Shown here in pieces: positions 1 to 11,634 of a stretch of 64,000 nucleotides of DNA. A program made the translations under genes and the position numbers. The notes under the pieces are model-generated. The model was not told the origin of the DNA. It saw only the letters and a program-made list of their open reading frames with translations, and did no database searches. The number at the start of each line of letters is the position of its first letter. Position 1 is the first letter of the stretch. Location: contig NW_024037064.1 of assembly GCF_015706575.1 (NCBI RefSeq), positions 5,207,427 through 5,271,426 on the forward strand. Reading direction: 5' to 3'. Source of the stretch: Patiria miniata (taxonomy: Eukaryota > Echinodermata > Asteroidea > Valvatida > Asterinidae).

Positions 1-212
1 CGCCGTAGCCATGCGAGTCGGCAAAATGAAAAAAAAAATTTTCAATGTAAGATGATGTCTCAAACCGTAAACTCACTGGTTTGACTGAAATCCCGCTGCT
101 GCACAATTTTAACGTGTTTTTAGATTGGGTTATGGTCGAGAATAAGCTAAATGTGGCCTCTCTGGACTCCCATATATTTGCACTAAGTTTAGTCGGGCAC
201 CATTTGCAGTCA
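1..212. repeat. Dispersed repeat, copy 1 (cut by window edge)
   Basis: This stretch aligns by eye over its whole length to 25189-25393 and 31339-31543, sharing the opening CGCCGTAGCCATGCG, the ACTCACTGGTTT-type core and the ending GGGCACYATTTGCA. The two internal copies are nearly identical because they lie in the 22.5-37 kb duplication; this copy is clearly more diverged. No coding potential is seen. The rest up to 460 shows nothing recognisable. Confidence 0.75.
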
Positions 213-462
213 TCAGCCGACATTTGAAGCAAAACATTCAGGTAAAAAAAAAAAAAAAAGCCGCGTCGCCGCACCACTTTTTGGGCAAGCTCCATACCAG
301 AAACCGGAGACTTTTTTTGGGCCTAATGGTATAGTACTTTGGTTGCTACGGGTATATAACTTTTGGCCGTGCACAGAAAGATAGCAAAATTAGAAAGTAA
401 CATGTGACTCGCTCTCGGCCAATCAAGACACAGAATCTGTTGGTGAGGTGTTATAAATTCTT

Positions 463-816
463 TTATATAACCGACATACAGATCCTTGTCATTTGATTGG
501 TGGAACTCACATCACGTGACATTTGTTATTGCTCCCATTCACGCCGCCGCTCAAAAAGTACTATCCGCCCATGGGGAATGGGAAATACTATTCAACAGTT
601 AGGATCATGAAGCGGTGTATGCAAATGTATGCTTGTATGCGTGTTCAGCATTGCGCGTAGCGCGTATTGTTCCAAAGAGCAAGGGCTACAGCGTTGGATT
701 CAAACATTTTCGTGAAGGGGTGGTTTCAAAGAGAGAAATACATTTTCCTCCAGTTTTGTATTGAAATAAAAGTTCAAATATATCAAATGACAAGGATCTA
801 TATGTCAGTTATATAA
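463..816. mobile_element. MITE-like element with 34-bp inverted ends
   Basis: Positions 463-496 and 783-816 are inverted copies of each other with about three mismatches (left arm starts TTATATAACCGACATAC). About 286 bp of non-coding sequence lies between. The short span, TIRs and absence of an ORF fit a non-autonomous DNA transposon. A TA-type target duplication is possible because the ends are TA-rich, so the superfamily is not assigned. Confidence 0.6.
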
Positions 817-871
817 AATAAATATTGAGTGGCTTTAAATTGTGAAATGGGAGGAATATTATCGCTTGGTC

Positions 872-914
872 AAATCTGGACTTTTCCATTTCACTCGGCA
901 AAAGTCCAGATTTT
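872..914. repeat. Perfect 14-bp inverted repeat (hairpin)
   Basis: AAATCTGGACTTTT at 872-885 is mirrored by AAAAGTCCAGATTT at 901-914 with a 15-base loop. It sits directly before the MITE at 929. It may be the end of a further palindromic element. Confidence 0.7.
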
Positions 915-928
915 ACCTCTTCTAAATC

Positions 929-1435
929 AACCTCGTCCCCAGGGTGTCGAGCAGTACGCGCCAACCACTGCCTGCTCTCTCACCCTGGTATTGGATCATT
1001 TGTATGTGCAAAATTTTTGATCACGTAATTAGAAGTAGTCTGGTGACTGCCTGTGCGTTACATTTGCGTTTGTTTTTGTATGTGGTGTCTGGGGTAAAAA
1101 CATAATCAATTCGTTGCAGCGCAAGCATGGTGTGAGTTACGAAAACATGATTTTATTTTAATTAAACTGTTACGATCTTAACGAGACAACATGTAGTATC
1201 ACATTTCATATTAATATTAACAAACTGGAAAGGAAATGAATATTTTCGAGAAGGCGTGGACGAATGATCGCGAAAACACGTACTGCACGTTGTGAATACC
1301 AACACCAAGTACACGATATAAATCCATTTCTAGCCAATAGCGGTATCGAATCAGGATGCAGGAATGAAGTTTCCTATCCAGGGTTTACTATTGGAAACAA
1401 CGTTGGAAATAAAATAAGCACTGGGGACGAGGTTG
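929..1435. mobile_element. MITE with perfect 9-bp target-site duplication
   Basis: The ends are inverted copies (CAACCTCGTCCCCAG left; its complement right, 1421-1435), 15 bp perfect. Directly outside, CTTCTAAAT occurs at 920-928 and again at 1436-1444, a perfect 9-bp target-site duplication. A 9-bp duplication is typical of Mutator-like (MULE) elements and also possible for Merlin. The 507-bp interior has no transposase. A related end with the AACCTCGTTTCCAGGGTG pattern recurs near 35090 inside the 2.5-kb insertion. Confidence 0.8.
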
Positions 1436-1440
1436 CTTCT

Positions 1441-1540
1441 AAATATCTTCTCTAGGACTATAAGAATCTATCTGCCAAGTTTGGTGTTTCGGACCAGTCG
1501 GTCACGATCTTGTCAAAAATGAGATCTAAGCCACCTGACT
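1441..1540 (+). repeat. Dispersed direct repeat, copy 1
   Basis: The segment shares an extended match with 2726-2829, including ATATCTTCTCTA, CCAAGTTTGG-like and GGTCACGATCTTGTCAAA blocks and the ending GCCACCTGACT. Identity by eye is about 80-85%. It is non-coding. Confidence 0.65.
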
Positions 1541-1774
1541 ATTAATATTAACTGATCGTTGGGATTCACCTACAATAAATTTCACGGGGTGTACGGTACT
1601 AGTCTATAATCCAAGACTTAGTAAGCTTGTCGATAATTAGTCGGTATTTACTTTTCGGATAAATGCAAATGATATATACCTTTAACAAACGATATTGGTA
1701 ATATACGAGACATTTCGATGTACGGTACTTCATCACGGATAATTACATGAGGGGGAAAAAAAGACATTTGGAGA

Positions 1775-2240
1775 GGACCAAGTGTGGGTAAAATAAACGG
1801 AAATAAGTTTTGATGTGTTCGATGTTTCCCCTTAAATTCTGTTTGTGTCATTACTGACCTCTTTGCGGCTGGTTTTGTATGAGAAAACAAAACTGTAGAA
1901 AGGACCAAGTGTGGGTAAAATAAACGGAAATAAGTTTTGATGTGTTCGATGTTTCCCCTTAAATTCTGTTTGTGTCATTACTGACCTCTTTGCGGCTGGT
2001 TTTATATGAGAAAACAAAACTGTAGAAAAGACCAAGTGTGGGTTAAATAAACGGAAATAAGTTTTGATGTGTTTGATGTTTCCCCTTAAATTCTGTTTGT
2101 GTCATTACTGACCTCTTTGCATTTGCGGCTGGTTTTGTATGAGAAAACAAAACTGTAGAAAGGGCCAAGTGCATGGGTAAAATAAACGGAAATCAATTTG
2201 GATGTGTTTGATGTTTCCTCTTAAATCCGTACCTGTCATG
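1775..2240 (+). repeat. Tandem repeat, 127-bp unit, about 3.6 copies
   Basis: The unit starting GGACCAAGTGTGGGTAAAAT recurs at 1775, 1902, about 2029 and about 2162 (spacing 127, 127, 133). Units 1-3 are over 97% identical; the fourth carries a 6-bp insertion and is more diverged and incomplete. Short open frames here on the - strand are a by-product of the repeat. Confidence 0.9.
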
Positions 2241-2439
2241 TGACTAATTCCGTATGTCATGTAACCTATCTTTGCTGCTTTTTTAAAAAAGTATTATCGA
2301 TACATGTCACATGCCGCCCCTCAGCCTTGAAGTGGCATCATCATCATTGAATTATGTCCACATACGAGGAAACAAAGTGAAAACAAATATCTGTATGTAC
2401 CAACTTGCACAGATGAGGGTGGACCAACTTCATTATGTA

Positions 2440-2644
2440 CAGAGGCGTAGCCGGAGGGGGGGGGGCGAAAGCCCCCCATGAAATCTTGTCGCCCCCCAGT
2501 CGCGTCCCCCCCCCTGAGATTTTGAGTTTCTAAAAAATATATCATTGATCTACATGACGCCCCCCCATGATATGTTCCAGCCCTCCCCGCCCCCCAGCGA
2601 CCCCCCCCCCCCCCTCTCATGAAAAATTCCTGACTACGCCACTG
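2440..2644. mobile_element. hAT-type MITE with 8-bp target-site duplication
   Basis: The ends are CAGAGGCGTAGCC (left) and the complement of CAGTGGCGTAGTCAG (right), matching the CAGNGGCG terminal pattern of the hAT superfamily. ATTATGTA occurs at 2432-2439 and again at 2645-2652, a perfect 8-bp target-site duplication as expected for hAT. The interior is made of G and C homopolymer runs and has no transposase, so the element is non-autonomous. Confidence 0.85.
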
Positions 2645-2725
2645 ATTATGTATTACACATTAGGGATTAACGATTTATGCAAATTAGGCACCCTTCCCAA
2701 AAGAATTTCAGGTGTCACACCTTCA

Positions 2726-2829
2726 AAATATCTTCTCTAAGGCTATAACAACATATTTGCTTTTAAAGTTTGGTACTTTGGACCAGTTGGTCACGATCTT
2801 GTCAAATATTAGGTCTAAGCCACCTGACT
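2726..2829 (+). repeat. Dispersed direct repeat, copy 2
   Basis: Second copy of the repeat at 1441-1540. Just upstream, 2650-2690 (GGGATTAACGATTTATGCAA) matches the reverse complement of about 37145-37190, so a longer family is probably involved. Confidence 0.6.
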
Positions 2830-5480
2830 AAAATAAGTTGAAGTTGTCTTGAATTATTCATTGTTTCAATCCATTGTTTTGTTGTGGACCTGCAGTGTTT
2901 TGCTGTTGTGGGCTTATATAGCGACACCAAAGCCTTTTTAAATATTTTTTGAACCCAATTAATAACAAAAAATGGAACTTGTAAACTATATCGGCTATAA
3001 AAATTATCCCCCCCCAGCCCCAATTCATCCCCTTTCATGAATCAACGATAGGCGAATGAACAGAACCTGTGCAAGAACATCAAAGAACTAGAAATCTGAA
3101 ATCAAATTTATGTTTCGCGATTGACACACTACGTTGCTTTGGTCATTTCAACAATTCTTTTACGTCCGAACAAATGAGTCAGCCTGAGTATTTCTTCCAT
3201 GAAAGTTGACATTCTAGACTTTTTTTTTTTATTGGGGGAAGGTGTTAAATTATTGGTAATTACATTCATTGTTAAAAGTCTTCCCGCACAAACATAAATC
3301 CCACCCCCGGCCCACCGTTAATTAACAAGGGCGCCCTCAGAATATTAGATTTCTACGTGAACTAGAGAGGGCGCCCGCCAATGCAACTTTTCGAGACAAA
3401 AAAGAGGCCGGATTGTAAACAAAGTGATGTGGATGAAACTCCTGAAAGAAAGTTCAGCAGAAAGGGAAAGTTTTGTCGTCAGTTAAGTCTGTGAAAGCTT
3501 CCTGAGGACGAAAGTTGACTACGGGCCGTACAAGAGTTGTTGTCACCGATTTCACGCCAAAAGTAAGAACAAACAAACATAACAAAGTTTTACTTTAGCA
3601 GTGACTGACAAAAAGTGACATGCACACTCAGTGTGACTGCTGGCGTCTGTTGCTTTAGTCATGTTAGTTAAGGAGTCCGGCGAATTTCATTTTTTAGCAA
3701 ATAAAATATCAAATTTTGTATCGCTGAGAAGAGACTTACACAACAAAATCAATGGCGTTTGAATCAGCTTCATAGGTGTTTGCATTTTGGAGATACAACA
3801 ATTTAAGTGGCCAAATTTAAGCTGGAGTTACCCAGCCCTAAATTTTATCATTGGGTTGTCATCTAGGGCTGGAGATAGTTTTTCACGTAACCCAGCAGCG
3901 TAGGCAGGTCCCAAAAAAAAATTGCGAAAATGTTCAATTTTGTCCCCGTTACACACTAATTGCAACTGCAACTCACCCCAAACTTGCCTGGAATAACCAT
4001 TACACAGGTCCTTGAAGTAAAAAACGATCCACGATGAAGATTCAGCCTACAATTGCAGTGAAAAAAGGAGGAATAACCGCTAACCTTACAACCTTGCAGG
4101 CATGGCCAGGACCGCAATTGGTTTGTGCACAAAATTTTTTTCGTACAATGAATGGCGGTCGATTACCAGGCACAGCGCGCTGTCAACTAGTCGTTTTTGC
4201 CATTTTTGGCTGTTGGCGCATGACGTCACGCGGAAGCGTAACACCCGATGACTGTTTCATGCACTATCGGTTGCGGTCCCAGTACCGTAGCTGTGATGCG
4301 AGTGGTAAACCTCATATTACACAATTGTGACAAAAGGAATCCCTTTTAAAAATTGAAATCCTATAAACACTTCTTATTTTTTTACAAACGTTATTTAAGC
4401 TTTTGTTCTATCCCCCATGTGTACATCAGTCCAGTTTCGAAAGAAAAACGTAAAAAAAATAAAAGAATCTGCTTTGTTCTATCATGCAGTGAATCCTGCA
4501 TGCTACTATGTATATTGAATGCACTGTGTAGTGGCCTCTTCAATGACACCCCTGTAATCCACGCACAAAAATGACAGATTTTGTGAAAACACTTTTTGTA
4601 ACATTTTATTTTATATTCTTTTAAAAGTATCTTCAAAAGGTCTCATTTTTACTCCGTAGTCTTTTAAAGAAAATCCGTCAGTTCAACATGAGGTGTTTTT
4701 TTTGCCAAATTTGTGAACATGATGAAAGGCAAAACGATATTTCCTGTAGTTAAAAGTTAATGCCTACCGGTACATGTACATGTACATACCAGTATGTACA
4801 GGGTGAGTAAAAAAAGCGGAACCCTAACCCACAAAAATATGTTTCATATTTAAAAAACAATATGTAGCGCCAAAAAAAAATAATGACTGGAAAGCCAATT
4901 TCATAAGCTACTTTTACACATGTAGCTATGAAAAAATTACTGAAATTGCTCAGTCCCTTCAAAGAATATCACCATTTAAACACAATGACCCTAAAAATTG
5001 TTAAAGCTGAGAGGACAATTTTGTGCATGGAAAATTTGAAGTGTTTTGTTTGTTTAAAGTGCGATTTGCAGGGGTGTGTTTGTTATGTGTGTTTATTTTG
5101 GGTGTCATACGGGCTGATATCAGTATATACATGTACATGTAGATTACAGACTACAGACAACGGTGGCCTATAAAGCGATGCAGGGTTGAACTTGATTCAG
5201 TGTAACTAATTCTTGCTAAAACAATGTCTGAATTTTTTTTATTTAGACCGAATCGAGTTCAACTTGTCGCTAAAATGGCAACTTAAACCCCCTCGGAGGG
5301 AGGGAGGGCTTATCTCTCAACCAGAACATTTTATTTCCTATTTATTATCTGATGATATATATTACCTAGGTTATATTTTAATTGTTGTTGTTACTGGTAT
5401 GTTCCAACAACGTGCACATAAGATAATGTTACTCCTGGTGAGGGATAGGGCCAGGGTTAGGAATTGGAATATGTGCAGTC
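2830..5480. other. No gene recognised
   Basis: The stretch is AT-rich with short chance open frames only. Noted items are a mirrored AGGGCGCC pair near 3330 and 3370, a TGACGTCA site near 4221, and TACAGGGTGAGTAAAAAAAG at about 4795, which looks like one end of a mariner-type element without a visible partner. Confidence 0.5.
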
Positions 5481-6136
5481 GAAACATAGGTGTGTTTGAA
5501 CATAGGTGTGTCGGAACATAGGTGTGTTTAAACACAGGTGTGTCGGAACATAGGTGTGTCGGAACATAGGTGTGGCGGAACATAGGTGTGTCGGAACATA
5601 GGTGTGGCGGAACATAGGTGTGGCGGAACATAGGTGTGGCGGAACATAGGTGTGTCGGAACATAGGTGTGTCGGAACATAGGTGTGTCGGAACATAGGTG
5701 TGTCGGAACATAGGTGTGTCGGAACATAGGTGTGTCGGAACATAGGTGTGTCGGAACATAGGTGTGTCGGAACATAGGCGTGTCGGAACATAGGTGTTTC
5801 GGAACATAGGTGTGTCGGAACATAGGTGTGGCGGAACATAGGTGTGTTGGAACATAGGTGTGGCGGAACATAGGTGTGGCGGAACATAGGTGTGTCGGAA
5901 CATAGGTGTGGCGGAACATAGGTGTGTCGGAACATAGGTGTGTCGGAACATAGGTGTTTCGGAACATAGCTGTGTCGGAACATAGGTGTGATGGAACATA
6001 GGTGTGTCGGAACGTAGGTGTGTCGGAACGTAGGTGTGTCGGAACATAGGTGTGTCGGAACATAGGTGTGTCGGAACATAGGTGTGTCGGAACATAGGTG
6101 TGTCGGAACATAGGTGTGTCGGAAACATAGATGTGT
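5481..6136. repeat. 16-bp minisatellite, about 41 copies
   Basis: The unit GGAACATAGGTGTGTC repeats head to tail with a few point variants (GTGGC, GTTTC, GTGTT). Because 16 is not a multiple of 3, 48 bases form one 16-residue period, and no unit contains a stop on the - strand in any of the three frames. This yields three overlapping 209-246 codon open frames with the same MFRHTYVPTHLCSDTP-type period. They are repeat artefacts, not a protein gene. Confidence 0.97.
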
Positions 6137-6360
6137 AACCAATGGATTAAAAGTCAAACTTGTACTTTATTGATAGACCTGTACAAATGTACATGTACTA
6201 TATATCCCTGATGGTGTAGGAATCTGGTGGTGGCGTGATGTAGCATTGCAGAATAGGAACCTTTGACCCTGTCAATCAAGCCTTTCATGTATACACCATC
6301 AACTTGAACCTAAAACGAACCCAAGTCACGTAATTGTTGAATGATGCAACATCCATTGAG

Positions 6361-7412
6361 TGAGTGAATGCTCAGTCCAATCAGAGACCTGCACCCGATT
6401 TCATCAAACTCTTCGTAACTTACGATGCATCGCAGCGATGCGACGCGTCGTATCTATACGATGCGTCGCAGCTGCGACGCGTCCTGCGATCCATTTTCAC
6501 AAAACACGTCGTAAGTGCGACGCGTCTTAGGTGTATTTATAGCGCAACTCGTTACTGTTTTATGTATTTAGTCAGTGTACAGTAAATAGTCGTCTGATAT
6601 TCAACAAAGAGTCGTCGGATTTCAGCTCAAAAATTGTTTAAACGTAAAACAAAATGGCGGCCGTGCGGTGCAATTTTGAAGGAAAACAAACTCTCATTGG
6701 ACTGTATAGCTACTTTGAAATTTCAATTCTAATATTCCGGTCTAATTCATAATTATTCAATGAATTTTCTATTTACAACTTTACACACGTTGCCTCGGTA
6801 TTATAATCTTGTTAATAAAATGTTTAAGGCATAAAACTGGCTTAGAAATGACTCTTCTTATTTCGCGACGACCACTAGACACGTCTTAACTTGCGACGTG
6901 TTTTAAGCTGTTGTCAAGGAACTTACGACCCATTCAACACATCGCAACTTTCGTGAAATGGAAGATACGACGTGTCGCGAGTTGCGACGTGTTGCACGTC
7001 ATAACTCGAGTTGCGACGCGTCGCAGCGCTTCGTGAAATCGGGTGCTGTGCCCCTGGGTATCACACAACTGGCTGATGAATGCGCCGTCCAATCAAAGAC
7101 CTGGGCCCCTGGGTATCTCACAACTGGCTGAGGGAATGCGCCGTCCAATCAGAGACCTGGGCCCCTGGGTATCACACAACTGGATGAGGGAATGCGCCGT
7201 CCAATTGGAGACCTGGGCCCCTGGGTATCACACAACTGGTTGATAAATGCGTCGTCCAATCAAAGACCTGGGCCCTTGGGTATCTCACAACTGGCTGAGG
7301 GAATGCGCCGTCCAATCAAAGACCTTGGCCCCTGGGTATCTCACAACTGGCTGAGGGAATGCGCCGTCCAATCAGAGACCTGGACCCCTGGGTATCACGC
7401 AACTGGCTGGTG
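6361..7412 (+). repeat. 56-bp satellite array, split by a MITE
   Basis: Seven units of about 56 bp (GCCCCTGGGTATCACACAAC ...) start at 7049, 7105, 7161, 7218, 7272, 7328 and 7384. The end of one further unit (AGTCCAATCAGAGACCTG) lies at 6374-6391, immediately left of the MITE at 6392-7045. The array was therefore continuous before that insertion. No unit encodes a recognisable protein. Confidence 0.9.
6392..7045. mobile_element. CpG-rich palindromic MITE inserted in the satellite
   Basis: The element begins CACCCGATTTCA and ends with its complement; both subterminal regions are packed with CGACGCGTCG-type palindromes (left 6420-6530, right 6860-7030). CTG at 6389-6391 and 7046-7048 may be a 3-bp target-site duplication, which together with CAC ends would fit a CACTA/EnSpm- or Harbinger-like element. 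The 654-bp body has no transposase. The interrupted satellite unit shows the insertion point directly. Confidence 0.8.
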
Positions 7413-7429
7413 ATAACCATCTTTATTTA

Positions 7430-8250
7430 ACGATGACCTAAACAATTCGGTCAGTTTCATTGGTGGATATCGAGTGGGTGCGGCACAAAGAGATCACGTG
7501 CACATTCAGCATGCTCATTTTGATACCCAAAGCCGTCATATATTAGATTTTTCACGCGAGGGTTTCATCAGATTGACGACTTGGCATTCAGCCTTTGCAT
7601 GCCTTCATTTATGAAGTCTGCTCGCTAACATTGAGTTGTACTATAATATTGATTTGTACTGAGAGTTTTTGCATACTTGAGAGTGTATAGCCCTCCATTT
7701 TGCTCAAGAACATGAAGAAGGTAAGAGTTGTAAATTGCTTTAATTATGCAAGTACATAAATGTCTATCAATACTCTGATTGCAAACTGTGAGGAAGACAT
7801 TCCATATGGTACAAGTTCAAAATCATGTAGGCCCTAAGTGACAAACCACGGTTGAATTTCTGATTGAAGAAATGAAAATATCGTAGTTCATTAGTTACAC
7901 GATTCTGAACAAGTTTGTATTTGAAACGTCTTCTACACAGTGTGGCATCAGGGTGACAGTAGACATTCACGTAGGCCCCCTACTCGTGTATTAGATAACC
8001 AGAGAGACTTTGGTGGTACCCTTTTGTTCCCCCTCAACAGCAAAGCAGGAATCTGTATGGGCAGCAAGAATATAACCCTATGCATTACTGCCGAGTATTC
8101 AATGGTTTTGTATCATAGGCATAAGTAATCCTTGTGTGCATTATAGGGAATAAATAGGTGCTTGGCCGGTTTTAAACGCTATGTTTAAGACTGGTTTGGA
8201 GTATGGACAAAAATTGCAGTATACAATAATACATTGTTTGGATATTACTA
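7430..8250. other. No gene proven; possible leader exon
   Basis: The stretch holds a CACGTG E-box near 7496 and, at about 7712, ATGAAGAAG directly followed by a strong donor GTAAGAG. It could be the first exon of the gene whose candidate exons begin at 12421, but the phase does not match and no promoter element is convincing. Confidence 0.2.
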
Positions 8251-8254
8251 CCAA

Positions 8255-8432
8255 AGTCTTTTTTTTTGTGGGGGGGGGGGGGGGGGGTTCGAGCAGGTTA
8301 TTACACCATTGTTCAATGTGCCTGGTTTTGGGCGGAGTGTCATTTTCCCAGAAGAGATGTCTCTCTGTATGTAACAAACTATGCAGTATTGAAACGATAA
8401 CCCCCCCCCCCCCACCCCTCACAAAAAAAATT
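8255..8432. repeat. G-run/C-run inverted repeat, MITE-like
   Basis: TTTTTTTTTGTGGGG followed by a long G run at about 8260-8288 faces a long C run followed by CACAAAAAAAA at about 8401-8430. The hairpin layout resembles the homopolymer-rich hAT-type MITEs at 2440 and 11635, but no target duplication is evident. Confidence 0.4.
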
Positions 8433-9065
8433 CATGCTTTACAAAAAAAAAAAAACACGTTATTTCTAGGGTGGAGGCAACCAGCGAATCTTATGGAAAA
8501 GAATTGTCAGGAATCAGTTCAAGCAATTTTCTGAGTGGGAAAAAATGGAGTCGCCCTCTGAAATCCTGCAATTGTTTTGGTGTTTTTGAGTTATTTTGCT
8601 AACATCCCTACTTTATACTTAAATTTTTTTTTGAAATACAATTACAGTTTTTCTTTCAAAAAGCAAATGAATTTGGTGTCACTTTATCGAGATCTCTTTT
8701 GCAGGTTTCGATTTATATTGACAGACTAGTTCATTTCCGCAATAAAGTAATCGATGCCCCTACAATGTAGTTTACCAAAGTTTGGGGAAAAGAAACATAC
8801 ATGGACTAACTATAGTTTAACACAACATCAATTTCTTTGAGTGGAATGGTGTGATTTTGTCTGACTCCATGTTGTAATTTTACTTTCAAAAATAATTTAA
8901 AAAATGGATTTTGTTTTAACACCACACAAATTGCCCACTATTCGTCCTAATTTTCCTGGTTCTCAAATACGTTTGATTTACTGGCTAGTTGTTAAGCTCA
9001 GAGAGACAATCTAAATCTGGCAAAAATAAACTTCAAGAATGATCAACCAATGGTAGTTGTTTTAG
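8433..9065. other. No feature seen
   Basis: AT-rich sequence with a poly-A run near 8445. No exon with good borders and no known repeat was recognised. Confidence 0.5.
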
Positions 9066-9172
9066 GTTTAAGAGAATACATGAGAAAGTGTGGATTCGTA
9101 ATTTAAGAATTCATGAGGCGCGAAGCGCCGAGTGAGTTTGTAAATTAAGAGTGTATTCTTCGACTTAAACCA
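9066..9172. repeat. Inverted repeat with GGCGCGAAGCGCC core
   Basis: GGTTTAAGAGAATAC at the left is mirrored by GTATTCTTCGACTTAAACC at the right, and a 5-bp palindrome GGCGC-GAA-GCGCC lies at about 9118-9130. It is probably a small palindromic MITE. Confidence 0.45.
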
Positions 9173-9200
9173 TTGCGTCAACAGAAGTATTGGAAAGAAT

Positions 9201-9381
9201 GTTGCAACCTGACGCCACTTTTTTCTTCATATATATCATCTCAATGAAGGTCATTTGTTGCAAAAATGATGGTAAGACATGAATCTGGGACTGAGAAATG
9301 TTTCCAATTTTGTTAGGAAATACTTGAAATGACTTTCCTTAGACTTTGTACACAAGCGCAAAAGTGGCGTCAGGTTGCAAC
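9201..9381. mobile_element. MITE-like element, 22-bp perfect TIR
   Basis: GTTGCAACCTGACGCCACTT at 9201 is repeated in perfect inverted form at 9360-9381. The 181-bp unit has no ORF. The flanks are T/A-rich and no clear target duplication is visible. Confidence 0.65.
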
Positions 9382-9634
9382 TTTTTTTCCTGGCGTGTTT
9401 AGCATGTGTATCGCCACACCCGTGCAACCAAGTAATTTTGTGTGTATAGGCTCCTTACGTCAAAATGGATGGTTCAGACGACGATTTCTTTCTGAATAAA
9501 AGTACATGTATATTTGCAGTGACGGTGGAAAATCTGACAGTGAAGATGCATTGGTAATTTTTTGAAAGCAAATTTTCACGCAGACGGTCCTATTCATGCT
9601 CATTATGGAGAACAATTGTCCGACATGTTCAATG

Positions 9635-9706
9635 TGTGGATTCGTTGTTCCGAATCCACACTTTGTGACCAGTGTAACAGATTCGTAGATCCGAATCCAC
9701 ACTGTT
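9635..9706. repeat. Two adjacent hairpins with GGATTCG arms
   Basis: TGTGGATTCG...CGAATCCACA (9635-9660) is a clean palindrome with a short loop. A second, less perfect one built from the same words follows at about 9670-9706. Confidence 0.5.
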
Positions 9707-9809
9707 AACAATAGTGTGACGTCATAGCAACGGTTTAAGCAATCATAACAACAGAACCCAGGAATTGAATCCGTAGAGTTATACATGTACATGTGCATAG
9801 AAATAATTT

Positions 9810-11634
9810 GGGCATATAAAATTTGGCATGATGTTGGCCTAATAATAGTTAAAGGTCATACTGCTAAAATAAAGAGTGTGTGTAGTGAGGGGGCAGGGCA
9901 TCACTGCACAGTGCATTTGTCCTATTTATTTCGATTTGGTTCAAAGATAAAATCTTGAAGTACTTTATTTATTTCTGTAGTGTATTTATTCTGGGCGTCT
10001 TTCGATTTTAAAGAAAAAAACCTGACACATTACACTGACTGACACACAAATTACATAAAATGACACTCTACAATTTGTCAGGGTTTGTGATTTCTGTGTG
10101 AAATCTGTTTGATTTCCTGTAGTTTCCTCAAACATTTTGAGCTTGTGAGACTGAGAGGTACGAGTCACAAAGGCATGTTGCGAGTGGCTACGTGGGGGGG
10201 GGGGGATTGGTCATGGCTAGGCTCTGACTAATATCAAAGATCATACGGTCACATGCTTGCCTTATATGGACTAGTAACTGATCAAACAACTGGCCCTTGG
10301 AATTGGTCCATTTTATTTCTTATAAAGAGAAGATAAAACATGATATTTTTATCAACGGACTCTTAAAGTTGGCTCCATGCAGGTAATTAAGTGTAATTAC
10401 TGGATGTGAAGAGTGTCAAAGGCATGGTTTGAAATGTTTTGTTTGTTTACTTTTTGTCTGGCCGGTTCAAATTAAGTATGATTGTAGTTAGTGATAGGCC
10501 CTATGATTTTTTAATTATGTTTATTGTGGGTGGATACTTGGACCAATATCAGTTCAAATAGCTGAATACAGACCACCTGCGGGGGCAGCTTTAATACATA
10601 AAGAGATGCAGGGTGATAATTACAGATGGTTGCAATGTCATTGCTGAATGGTGTTTGCTTACATTGTATCATTGATGTGAATCTCTTTATTATACTTACT
10701 GCAGGCACTCATTGATAGTATGACAAGATTGGATATTTTCTAATCACTACGTGCATTTGGCGGTATTTGTGTCTTCAAAGTCAAAAGATAGAAGTGGGGT
10801 AGGGGTGGGGTTGAATCCTTCGACACTCGGGATTTGAGAGGCGGGTGTGGCTGTCCAAAGTTCATACATTTATTGGCACAATAAGGGTCCCTTTTTAACA
10901 GTTTCTTATTAAATGTTCCATCAGCAAATAATGAGTATTGACATTGAGGCTTTGATACAGAGCGTGGGGGTAAATGACAATGAATGAGGAGAGGGAATTT
11001 GGGCGGCATGCCCCTCTCTCCACACTTTGCTGTTCTGGATGTTTTGAGAAACGCTGCACTACAACGAAGAACGTTGCCAAAACCTACATGTAACATCACT
11101 TTTTCATGCATCAACTATTCCGTCATTGTATCCAAACAGTAACGGACTTGATCTCCGTTGCTGCCCTGTCTGCTGCAATCATAACTACAAGTAACTGACT
11201 GACTGACTGACTGTCACTTGTGACTAAGACTATGACTATTTGTCCTTTGTGACTGATCTCGACTAGGTTTGCAAGGCTTGCCAATTCTTGCCTATCCAAG
11301 GCAGGCATCTCCTAAGCCATAACACATGGTGCTATTCAGCAAATTGTATCTTGGTTTACATTTGATCTGTTTTCTTTCTAATAAAAATAGCACAGGTATT
11401 AGGTAATCTTGCAAATCTACCATTTAATTTGAATACGGTGGGTACCCTAGTATGGAAGTGCAATAATTAAATGGAGTGTAACAATAGGTCATGGATGTGC
11501 AGCAGTTCCAGCACTGACCCTCATGGATACAAAATGGCGGAGACATAATGGCTTCATATTAAAACATACCAATGTCAAATAAACGGATACTCACAAACAA
11601 TTGCTGCATGTATCATGGGCACACAGCATCCATG
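9810..11634. other. No gene recognised; one short tetranucleotide run
   Basis: Apart from a GACT tandem run at about 11190-11212, the stretch shows no recognisable gene, exon or transposon. Open frames are short and overlap in several frames without family similarity. Confidence 0.5.

Noticed and set aside
3475-3530. Second hammerhead-like string (CCTGAGGACGAAAG)
   Set aside because: There is no stem II between the core halves and the flanks do not pair.
4034-4330. 98-codon open frame on the + strand
   Set aside because: No family resemblance, no second copy, no splice or promoter context.
5371-6157. Three long - strand open frames over the 16-bp repeat
   Set aside because: They exist only because the 16-bp unit lacks stops; the sequence is a minisatellite. 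A CRISPR array was also excluded: there are no unique spacers.
7560-7722. First exon ending in ATGAAGAAG plus donor GTAAGAG
   Set aside because: The donor is good but the phase (0) does not match the following candidate exon (1), and no promoter is convincing.
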